A DNA stretch of 64,000 nt from Siphonodentalium dalli. Its lineage: Eukaryota; Mollusca; Scaphopoda; Gadilida; Siphonodentaliidae. Location: assembly GCA_032622095.1 (NCBI GenBank), contig CP136064.1:258211863-258275862 (forward strand). The letters run 5' to 3'. This document shows positions 11,570-21,270 of the stretch, piece after piece (position 1 is the first letter of the stretch; each line of letters starts with the position of its first letter). The notes under the pieces were generated by a model. It saw nothing but the letters and a program-made list of their open reading frames with translations. It had not been told where the DNA came from and made no database searches. The position numbers and the translations under genes are program-made.

Positions 11570-11669
11570 NNNNNNNNNNNNNNNNNNNNNNNNNNNNNNN
11601 NNNNNNNNNNNNNNNNNNNNNNNNNNNNNNNNNNNNNNNNNNNNNNNNNNNNNNNNNNNNNNNNNNNNN
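11570..11669. other. Assembly gap of exactly 100 N
   Basis: Exactly 100 undetermined bases, the conventional placeholder for a gap of unknown size. The missing 5' exons of WRAP73 could be in sequence lost here. Confidence 0.98.
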
Positions 11670-12560
11670 AGGTGACTCACATTCAGATTTGTTCAAATGA
11701 GTTCATCAGGTCAAATAGGTGAGAAGTCAGGGCCATAACTCTTTCCTTCCATAGTAAATCTTAAAACAATTTCTTCTCAAGAACCATCTGGACTATTTAG
11801 ATTATGTTTGGTATGGATGGTCATTCGGTGACTGGGGTTTAGATTTTTTCAGATTTGGGGTCATTTTAGGAAAATCAGTTCAGTTCAACTCTTAAAATCT
11901 AATGTCTGAAATTACCAAATGAATGGATCTCATAGATGGGGATTCATGTTTGTTCAAATAGGGGCGGAGATAAGAGATTTAATTATCAACCAGCCACCCT
12001 ACCTGTGCTCCGGCGGAGCTATAGTCATCACTCCTCGTCCGTCCATCGTCTGTCCGTCCATCTGTCCGACAACAATTATTTGAACATCTTCTCCTCTGGA
12101 ACCATAAGACCAAATGGGTTCATATTTGGTGTGGATGTTCCCTAGGTGATTCTCATTCAGATTTGTTCAAATGCGGTCACTGGGTCAAATAGTTGCGAAG
12201 CCAGGGCCATAACTCTTTCCCACCATAGTAATTCTTTTAAACATCTTCAGAACAATAAGACCGAATGGTTTCATATTTGGTGTGGATGTTCCCTAGGTGA
12301 CTCACATTCAGATTTGTTCAAATGAGTTCACTTGAAATAGTTGCGAAGCCAGGGCCATAACTCTTTCCCTCCATCGTATTCTTAAAGTGACTTCTTCTCA
12401 AATACCATCAGGCTATATGGGTTCATATTTGGTATGAAGGATCCTTGGGTGACTGGGGTTCAGATTTGTTCAAATCAGGTCACTGGGTCAAATGTGGGCG
12501 GGGCCAGGGACATAACTCCAAATTTTTTGTTTTAGATTTAACTCTTTAGATATCTACTTC
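11670..12560. repeat. Degenerate tandem dispersed repeat (GGGCCATAACTCTTTCC type)
   Basis: Several diverged copies of a unit of about 130-250 bp containing CACATTCAGATTTGTTCAAAT, a TTGCGAAGCCAGGGCCATAA block and a TTCATATTTGGTGTGGATG block. Related 'gggccataactc' sequence recurs at 45965-46560. It looks like a molluscan-type dispersed repeat and is non-coding. Confidence 0.65.
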
Positions 12561-12804
12561 TTTTAAAGTGATTATGAAAAGTTCTGACTGTTGTGGTCTC
12601 CAGAGTCCCAGTCTTATCAGTCTTTGCAGTCTGGTGAGCGACCCCACAGTCATTGACTGTCTTGTTAAATATTAACCTCTGCACAAACGGTGCTCACCCA
12701 TGATTGCAAGCACTCAGGGTGACCCGGTCGACATTAGCGCTCTTCGTCAGTCCTAATGTAATGAATATACATTCAATATTTTCTGACAATAGGCCTCTTG
12801 AGAC

Positions 12805-13645
12805 ACAGTTGTCCAGAGAGGGGTGATTATGTACATGTAGACATGTAATCTTGAGATACAGTTAGTTTATGACCTTCACAGAGAGGGTGATTTTGTACAT
12901 GTAGACTGGTAATCTTGAGATACAGTTAGTTTATGACCTTCGTCAGAGAGAGTGATTTTGTACATGTAGACTGGTAATCTTGAGACACAGTTAGTTTATG
13001 AACTTCGTCAGAGAGGGTGATTTTGTACATGTAGACTGGTAATCTTGAGATACAGTTAGTTTATGAACTTCGTCAGAGAGGGTGATTTTGTACATGTAGA
13101 CTGGTAATCTTGAGACACAGTTAGTTTATGAACTTCACAGAGAGGGGTGATTATGTACATGTAGACTGGTAATCTTGAGATACAGTTAGTTTATGACCTT
13201 CACAGAGAGGGGTGATTATGTACATGTAGACTGGTAATCTTGAGATACAGTTAGTTTATGAACTTCACAGAGAGGGGTGATTATGTACATGTAGACTGGT
13301 AATCTTGAGATACAGTTAGTTTATGAACTTCACAGAGAGGGGTGATTATGTACATGTAGACTGGTAATCTTGAGATACAGTTAGTTTATGAACTTCACAG
13401 AGAGGGTGATTTTGTACATGTAGACTGGTAATCTTGAGATACAGTTAGTTTATGACCTTCGTCAGAGAGGGTGATTTTGTACATGTAGACTGGTAATCTT
13501 GAGACACAGTTAGTTTATGACCTTCACAGAGAGGGTAATTTTGTACATGTAGACTGGTAATCTTGAGATACCGTTAGTTTATGACCCCGCCAGAGAGGGT
13601 AATTTTGTACATGTAGACTGGTAACCTTGACATACAGTTAGTTTA
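12805..13645. repeat. Minisatellite, unit about 63-65 bp, about 13 copies
   Basis: Tandem units share TGTACATGTAGACTGGTAAT, CTTGAGATACAGTTAGTTTA and GACCTTC(GT/AC)AGAGAGG segments. Two unit variants alternate: one with GTCAGAGAGGGTGATTTTG, the other with CACAGAGAGGGGTGATTATG. Confidence 0.95.
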
Positions 13646-13899
13646 ACCCTTTCATGACAGGAGCTTCCTGAAATTTTGCGAAAACCGTGTGCCAATGCAT
13701 TCTCCTATATATGCGAGTCGTCCATAGGGTGCCTCGCATGTATAAGAGAATGCATTGGCCTAACAATATTACCTTGACCTTGTAAGCCAGTGCATTCTCT
13801 TATATATGCGAGGTTCCCTTTGAGAGAATTGCATATATAAGAGAATTCACTGGCACAGGGTCTTTAATGCTGCACCATGCAGTTCCCGTCATAAAAGGT
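13643..13899. mobile_element. MITE family C, copy 1
   Basis: Begins TTAACCCTTTCATGACAGGA and ends CCCGTCATAAAAGGTTA. The first hairpin arm set is the CCAATGCATTCTC palindrome, the second is the related CCAGTGCATTCTC palindrome; TTCCTGAAATTTTGCG on one side and TTTAATGCTGCACCATGCAG on the other define this family's subterminal sequence. Confidence 0.8.
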
Positions 13900-15140
13900 T
13901 ATGACCTTCATAGACAGGGTGATCCTGTAATAGTATACTTAAAGATATGTGTTTATAGATTAAACTGCCTGCTTAAAATATGTTAATAGCTAAAGAATCT
14001 GAGAATGGAAGAAAAACAATTCATTATTTACATATAAAAAATTTAATGCCATAAAAACAGCCATTGGGCTTTGGGCAAACAGCTTTCTCACATGTGAATT
14101 ATTTTGGTAGATTGATACATGTAATGCTTAAATTAATCCATTTATCGTCCTTCAAAATCGTCCAGAACACTATAAGCGTACAGTCAGTCCACTCTTATTG
14201 TATTGTACACGACATCTCCCCAGGCATCTCCCTTTAGGATATCTTCTCCCACCATGGATATACCCCCATCACCTGTGACAAAATATCAGTTTCACTTTGA
14301 CAGTATAATGTCCTGGAATGATGAGAAAGTTTGCTCGTAATGTCAGGCTTGGACTAGGAAGGTGGGAAGATGTTCAGATCTGGACATCACTACCACACCC
14401 CAATCATGAAAAATGTTGTATCTGAAACCTGTATATCTTCCCTCAGGCTGTTAGAATAATAATCACTAATTTACAGTGGAGTCAAGACTGTCAAGGTGGC
14501 CACCATGTACTTCCAAGGTGACTTCAAACATAATATAGAATATATTTTTATACTTCGTTAGGTTGGAAGGGGAGGTGTACATACTAGCAACAGCTTGTTC
14601 GTCCATCTGTCCATCCGTTCGTGGACGCAACTTTGTCTGATCTTGTATTCCTTCATTTTTCTGTCAATATTTTTTAAATTTAGTGACATGGGAACCTGTG
14701 CACCTGTGATTATGAGGTCTGTCCAACTTTGTTTTATCAGAGTTATTCCCCATTTTTCAACTTATTATGAGATCCATCCGAGAATTTTTACTATAGTCAT
14801 CCCTCTGTTTAACTGTCTAGCAACGTATGTAAGTTTGTGCAAGCTTGTATTCCTTCCTTTCCTGTTCAATTTCTATGAAACTTGGCAAAGGTATTTATCA
14901 CCATGGCAACCTGTCCACCTGTGATTATGAGATTGGTTGGACATATTTTAGTTGATTTATTATAAATTGCTTACGTAGTATACACATGTACATAATTTGA
15001 GGATCAAAAGAGTAATCTCCTTTTAAGATGGCTACATTTTTTTGTAGCTGATGTCAGATTGGGACAGTCACATCTCTAGTTCTCACATATTTAGTCCAAG
15101 CCATTAAATCTTTGGCTTACTGGTAGTAAAGGACCATCAT
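13900..15140. other. No gene; dispersed repeat at about 14560-14945
   Basis: Mostly AT-rich sequence. The part at 14560-14945 contains two copies of a unit with TTGTATTCCTTC, a mutated GAAACTTGG block and CACCTGTGATTATGAG, a dispersed repeat with a distant relative near 48860-49100. Its 109-codon open frame is repeat-derived. Confidence 0.5.
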
Positions 15141-15541
15141 TTAACCCTTTACCCAACAGAACGGCCCTGTGCCAATGCATTCTCTTATATATGCGATTCG
15201 ACCATAGGTCGCCTCGCATATATAAGAGAATGCATTGGCTTAACACATTAAAAATTATAAAATTGTTAAAGAATGTAAGAAAAAATGGTAAAAAGTGTTA
15301 AAAAAAGATTTTTTTTTAGGCCAATGCATTCTCTTATATATGCGAGGCGACATATGGTCGACTCGCATATATAAGAGAATGCATTGGCACAGGGCATAAC
15401 TGTAACCATCACAATGTGATCAAGGAGCCGGTTCCAATGATATCCATATTTGTATGGTTCTATTGAGACAGACCGAAGATATTTTAGGCTGTTGAAGCTT
15501 TATTTGGCCGGTTTTGGCCGGTTTGTTGGGTAAAGGGTTAA
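15141..15541 (+). mobile_element. MITE family A, copy 2
   Basis: Complete copy with TTAACCCTTTACCCAAC and GTTGGGTAAAGGGTTAA ends, two palindromes (about 15172-15240 and 15320-15388) and the right-hand TTTGGCCGGTTTTGGCCGG block. Nearly identical to the copy at 24945-25344, indicating recent spread. Confidence 0.9.
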
Positions 15542-15846
15542 TAGAGCGTAGTTATCCCAATGACCTATTGTCTTCATAGTTCAGCCTACATCACTCCTGC
15601 CCAGGTAATTATATAGACACCCTATCAGCTATGCCTTTATAGTATATATTAGATGTATCACAAGCCTGATATCGATTCTTAATTGTTGCCTTTTCTGACC
15701 TCAGCGAATTGATTATTTTTTACCTCTTCTTCTCCTGTTTGAGATTGTTAATTATAAATAAGGTCTTCATATTTCCAAACTCTTCATCCGCCTATGGCCA
15801 TTTGTTGAATTTATTATCTCAACCATTCAAGACAGGAAATAGTGTG

Positions 15847-16222
15847 TCTGATATTTGCAGAATGAGGTCCCCCAGAGGGTGAATTTAGTGATGCTACAGC
15901 GGGATAGCATCACCAAATTCACCCTCTGGGGAGCTCATTCTGCTTAGACCTCATCTTCTGGGAAGTATCTAGTCTCAAATTGACATTGTTTTCAGTTACT
16001 TTTTCCTTCTTTTCAGTATGTATATCCCCTAATTTGCAGAAGATAAAATGCATAATCGAGATGACTAATGGGTGAACATCAACTTCAACTATGGAACTTC
16101 AATCTGATCCCAGGTCTCCCATTGCAGTTGATGCCAAAGAAGAATGAGGTTCCCAGAGGGTGAATTTGGTGATGTTCACTAAATTCACCCTCTGGGGACC
16201 TCATTCTGCAAATTTCACACAC
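15847..16222. mobile_element. Fold-back element family E, copy 1 (two hairpins)
   Basis: Two palindromes (15862-15941 and 16142-16210), each built from CAGAATGAGGTCCCCAGAGG and GGTGAATTTAGTGATG arms, flank a unique spacer with TTTGCAGAAGATAAAATGCA. Outer ends read GTGTCTGATATTTGCAG and its inverse. It abuts the next family B element. Confidence 0.8.
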
Positions 16223-16682
16223 CATATGTGACCCGCCATATCAAATCCAGTCGTAAGTTGGGATTTTTTTACCCTGTGTCAATGCATTCTCTTATATATG
16301 CGAGTCGATCATAGGTCGCCTCGCATATATAAGAGAATGCATTGGCCTAACAATTTTTATTTTTTTTAAATAAATGTTTCTTACAATTTTTAGGACATAA
16401 AATAAAAAACATCCATTACCCTGCAGGGAGCCCCACACATATATAGAAGCATATAGAAGAGTGTCGTCTGCTTATGTTTGTCTGGGGCTCTGTATGGGTG
16501 AAATTATAAAATTGTTAAAGAATACAAGAAAAATTTATTAAAATTGTACAAAAATTTGGCCAATGCATTATCTTATATATGCGAGGCGACCTATGGTCGA
16601 CTCGCATATATAAGAGAATGCATTGGCACAGGGTAAAAAAAATCCCGACTTACGACTGGATTTGATATGGTGGGTCACATAT
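16223..16682 (+). mobile_element. MITE family B, complete copy
   Basis: Both ends are present: TATGTGACCCGCCATATC on the left and GATATGGTGGGTCACATA on the right, with two cassette palindromes and the central GAGCCCCAC / GGGGCTC inverted segment. TA flanks are consistent with a Tc1/mariner-like TA duplication, which is an inference. Confidence 0.85.
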
Positions 16683-16916
16683 TTCCAGACTTGCATCTAA
16701 TTAAGTCTTGATATGGCCACCCTATTTAGTCCATGTGCACATGTGGCGTTAGCTTTTCCTCAGTCAAATTTGGACGGCCACACCTCTAGTAGGTCCAACT
16801 AAACCTGCATAACGATCAATGCACTCCATTGGCCCTGGAATTTTTCACAGGTAGTCTTTCTAGAAATAGCCTATAACTTCCAAGTATAAATTGGTTTGTT
16901 GAGTTATTAGAGCAGT

Positions 16917-17265
16917 TAAGCCTTTCATGACGGGTGCTGCGATGGTGCAGCATTAAATATCCTGTGCCAGTGCATTCTCTTATAATTGTTGTAGGAAGAG
17001 ATGACCCATCTTTAACCCTTTCATGATGGGAGCTATTGCTGGTGCAGCATTAAAGGTCATGTGACATTGCATTCTTATATGTGTGAGTCTTGCATATATA
17101 AGAGAATGCACTGGCTTACAAGGTCAATGTAAATATTGTTAGGCCAATGTATTCTCTTATATATATGCGATGCCCCTATGGGAGACTCGCATATATATAA
17201 GAGAATGCATTGGCACATGGTTTTCACAATATTTCAGGAAGCTCCAGTCATGGAATGGTTAATTA
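16917..17265. mobile_element. MITE family C: partial copy plus adjacent complete copy
   Basis: At 16917-16990 is a truncated end (CCTTTCATGACGGG, GGTGCAGCATTAAA, start of a palindrome). At 17014-17265 is a complete copy running from TTAACCCTTTCATGATGG to TCCAGTCATGGAATGGTTAA. A diverged dispersed repeat (GTCCAAGTGCACATG type) surrounds them at about 16700-16870 and 17340-17500. Confidence 0.7.
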
Positions 17266-17269
17266 GTAG

Positions 17270-19049
17270 AAAGATTGGTTTATTTTCCAGGAAAAAGATA
17301 TCGTTGGAGCAAATTTAATTAATATTAATACATATTAGGCCATAAAATGGCTACCGCATTTGTGGCTTGTCCAAGTGCACATGCAGGCAATAGATTTTCT
17401 TTTGTCCAATTTGGATGACCACACCTTTAGTAGGTGGTTGTCTTTTGTCCTACAAAACTTGCAGAATGATGAATGCACTCGGTCCTGGGGTTAATCTTTC
17501 CCATAAATTTGTTCCAAATGAGGGACCACTAAATACTAACCAATACGCACAAAAGCCGTTATTCAAATGCAATCTATTTCAAACATGCGTAGCGACATTG
17601 CTGTTATTGTGCTAAAATACCTATATAACGGTAATCTTTTGTTACTCCGCAATAGTTTCTGAAACTCGAGTGTAGAACCTTCAGTGATCTAAATAGACTG
17701 CGCACAAAGGCTCCTACTTCCTATTAGAAGCGACAAAGGGCTGTCATCAATGGATCTGCAGTTTGAGGTCACATGTGTATTGGCTCAGTAAATCTTTTCA
17801 CATCCATTATTGCAGAAATTTTTAATCATTGCCACCCCGGAAAGAATTAACGTTCGCTCTGATAATCGGGGGGAAATGTTGAGTTCTTATGTGCATGTGT
17901 GGTTAATTATGGTTTTTCAAACATTGCACTATGTATTTTCAGTTCATTCTTTCCCCTATTATTGATATTCAAGGCATTGTTTTTGAAAGTTTCAATTCAT
18001 TTCATTTATTTTGATAATGGGGAAATGTTTAGTTTTTATGTGCTATTTAGTGCATTCTGGATAATTTTGATAATTCAAACATTGCACCATGTATTTATAA
18101 TCCATGCCTTCCAAAAGTACAGCATTCATAAGATTATTGTTTCACTGTTCAGAAGGACATATTTTTCAACATTTTACTTTCAAATGAAGGTTCCCATCCT
18201 TTTTTACAATAACGGTTTTTCTATTTATTCAGATTCTAGTGTAAAAAATAACACATTTGAACAAAATTTGCCATTTGAAATACATCATCTTGGGTTATAC
18301 AGAAATTGTTATATCACATTAAACCCCTGTTATATCATTTAAAAAGCCATTACATATTTCCTTACCTGTCACTAGTGATGAATAGGCACGTGCTTTCTGG
18401 TAATCACTTGGCATCGCGCCAACAAAATTTACATTGATTCAGACAGATTAATACTACTTTGAATAGCTGTGCATGACACAAACACCAGACAATCCAAAAT
18501 GATTGCTTTGTCCATTAAAGTTTAATTCTTTTCCAGCTTTCAACGAAAATTGACACAAAAACAAAGAGGCAAATTGGGGGACTATATTTTTGGTTGCCCG
18601 GGAGAGCACACAATACTGTTGTATACGGTTGTGACGCGTCTCAGCCAACGCTGTATATATATCTGCATTTGGCAGCTTCTTTTAAGGATTTTGATTTGTT
18701 AAAAAGGCATAAAGCTCTAGTTTTTTTTCTTATGATATACAAGATCTTCAACTTGTTATGTTGGGATATAAGATTTTATGAAACTCGTTTGATAAATTGA
18801 TTCATGACCAACATAACCTGTTGGAGATCCTCTACATCCTTTATTTGAATAGTTTGAAACATTTAGCTTTTAATGATGCTCTGTGGAACAAAGCCGAGAT
18901 GTTAAAATAGATTTTTGTTATGTTATTGTTGTAACTGAATGTCTGGAACTCTGAATACATCTTCAGGCTTCCCAGGGAGTCTTGATAACCTGGAATGACC
19001 TTGAATCTGAACAATGACCATTCAAGGTCTGGAGAGTTCTTAATCCTGA
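17270..19049. other. AT-rich stretch, no established gene
   Basis: Contains an AT-rich plus-strand open frame of 147 codons (17899-18342) dominated by F, I, Y and S codons; I see no domain and regard it as chance. On the minus strand, 18411 to 18368 encodes MPSDYQKARAYSSLVT followed by a strong donor-like CAG/GTAAGG; see findings. Confidence 0.4.
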
Positions 19050-19297
19050 GGTTCATGACTGGAGCTGCGCTGGTGCAGCATTAAAGATCCTGTGCCAGTG
19101 CATTCTCTTATATATATATGAGACTCCCACAGGAAGCCTCGCATTTATAAGAGAATGCACTGGCTCACAAGGTCAAGGTAAATATTGTTAGGCCTATATT
19201 TCTCTTCTATATGCAACGCTCCCGCATATATAAGAGAATACATTGGCACAGGTTTTTCGCAAAATTTCAGGAAGCTCCAGTCATGGAAGGATTAAAT
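19050..19297. mobile_element. MITE family C, copy
   Basis: Runs from TCATGACTGGAGCTGCGCTG through GGTGCAGCATTAAAG, two degraded palindromes, and TTTCAGGAAGCTCCAGTCATG to GGATTAAA. The second hairpin is shortened. Confidence 0.7.
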
Positions 19298-19350
19298 TAC
19301 TATAAGGTGACTTGAACAGCCTTTAATTTTACCAGTAATTCCAGTATATA

Positions 19351-19565
19351 CAGTAATGCCCTAAATAATCAAATCCTTAACCACAGCAGAATTATGGGTA
19401 ATTTTTCAGGATTTAGTCGAAAATATGGCTTGTTTTTGCATTCATCGGAAACCTCTCACTGAGAGCTTTCCGATGAATGGCAAGAAGCCATATTTCCGAC
19501 TAAATCCTGAAAAATTACCCATAATTCTGCTGTGGTTAAGGAGTCAATTATTTAAGGCATTACTG
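19351..19565. mobile_element. Fold-back element family F, copy 1 (long perfect hairpin)
   Basis: An almost perfect palindrome of about 215 bp with arms of about 100 bp: CAGTAATGCCCTAAATAATC at one end and its inverse at the other, containing TTTCAGGATTTAGTCG and TTCATCGGAAA. Copies lie at 30448, 37825 and 38560. Transcription across it would give a long RNA stem. Confidence 0.85.
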
Positions 19566-20212
19566 TACATATATACATATGCAGTGTTCACTAGTCGTAT
19601 AAGTTAAGATCTTGAAAAAACTTGAACATAGCCAAGAAATGACCTTGAATCATTGAATGGCCTTGAATTTCAATAGTTCTGACCTGTGGGAATGCTGATA
19701 TTTAATGTTCATTTCATCGTAAAAGAAGAAAAAAACAGTATTCTGCGTACCAGCCTCCGAGGAGACATTAAAGTGACACATGGCTGAAGGATGCCTGATA
19801 TTACAATGGATTTACCTATTTCTCTGTTTATACCTGTAATTAACCTGATTTTTTAATATGCATTCATGGGCAAATAAAAATGGTGTGTTGGTTAAGGGAA
19901 TAGAATTGAGGGAGGTAAACATTGAGATACATAAACACATACATGTATATCATATCACATTTATAAATATCTTGTATCTAGCTACCTCTGCATATGTTTA
20001 CCTCCTATTGATGACATGTTAGTGTTTCGATACATAGGATATTCACTTTACATGAAATGTTGGTTTGTGAGGTGTGCATGGGAGGGGGTACATGTCTAGT
20101 CAAAAAACAATAAAAAATGAGTATACAGTATAAAAGATGGAGCGTTATTTCATGCAGCATTCTTATGTAAGGCTATCTGAATTACTATATCAGATTATAA
20201 GCATTGAGAACT

Positions 20213-20866
20213 TAAAGGCCCACTTAAGTTTCGAGTCACTGATTTTTTTTTTTTATAGTGCCTTGATATATGGTTTTAATAACAATCTATGCCATAAAAT
20301 ATGATTAAAATACTATAATTCATCACCATTTGAAACCTCTGTGACTCAGAAGATGCCCATAGAGAAATAGAAAACAGCTGAATAATTGTGGCGGCTCTCA
20401 GAATTCAACAGAATTCAAACTAAAAATGTATTTTCAATGGAAGGGGAATAACTCTATCTTTAAAATATAGAGTTATTCCCCCTCCATTGAAAATGATACA
20501 CTTTGCACTACAAAACAGATGAAACTTAAGCACAAAAACATGTGGGTAACTCAAAAAAACAAAATGTTCACAGTTTATTATACACCGGACAATGTTTTGG
20601 AGCTTACTCTTTCAAATGGTATATATTACGGCATATATTATGGCATATATTATGGTATATATTATGGTATATATTATGGTATAATTATGGTATATATTAT
20701 GGTATATATTATGGTATATATTACGGCATATATTACGGCATATATTACGGTATATATTACGGTATATATTACGGTATATATTACGGTATATATTACGGTA
20801 TATATTACGGTATATATTATGGTATATATTATGGCATATATTCGAAAATTAAGTGGGCCATTAAAG
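20213..20866. mobile_element. MITE with internal hairpin and 12-bp array
   Basis: Ends are imperfect inverted repeats: AAAGGCCCACTTAAGTTTCG on the left and an inverse match ending AAGTGGGCCATTAAAG on the right. Inside is a hairpin at about 20427-20502 (AATAACTCTAT / ATAGAGTTATT) and the array described separately. Confidence 0.6.
20617..20842. repeat. 12-bp tandem repeat TATATTAYGGYA
   Basis: About 18 units of TATATTAYGGYA, mostly GGTATATATTAC/T. Because 12 is divisible by three, all frames stay open, giving repetitive GIYY- or VYIM-type frames that are artefacts of the array. Confidence 0.9.
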
Positions 20867-21192
20867 ATGCTCTATCTCTTCCTAACAGGACTTCCAACAA
20901 CGACATACTTCATATGAAACTCCTGTTTAAACTTTAATGTACTTTTAATGTACATATTGTAAAAATACAAGAGAAATATCTTTTAACGTGAAAGTGTTTT
21001 TTGATAGATAGGTCCCGATAATAAATATTGTTATATTCTAATAATTGACATTTCAATGAAATTATATTGTGGTAAAATTACAGTGAATTTCACCTTATAA
21101 TGCTGTTAATTATCTTGCAATGTCAAATTGATGTTGACACTTTCATATGTTGATATTTATATCTGTATATAGTATAGATTTGTATTTTTCAG

Positions 21193-21270
21193 GTGAGGTT
21201 GTTGAATAATATAACATGGAAGAAGTTCAGTGAATTTAGTCACCCTGCTACAATAGAGAACAATGATGCA
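21193..21270 (+). CDS. WRAP73: WRAP73 exon (first in window)
   Basis: Encodes 26 residues starting VRLLNNITWKKFSEFSHP, matching the human KVRILNHVTWK strand of a WD repeat. Acceptor TATTTTTCAG, donor GCA/GTAAGT. It starts and ends in phase 0. Confidence 0.88.

Noticed and set aside
17899-18342. 147-codon open frame as a membrane protein gene
   Set aside because: Composition simply reflects AT-rich DNA (F, I, Y, L); no domain, no splice context, no plausible start context.
20519-20937. Open frames with GIYY and VYIM repeats
   Set aside because: Artefact of the 12-bp tandem array, with no unique coding sequence on either side.
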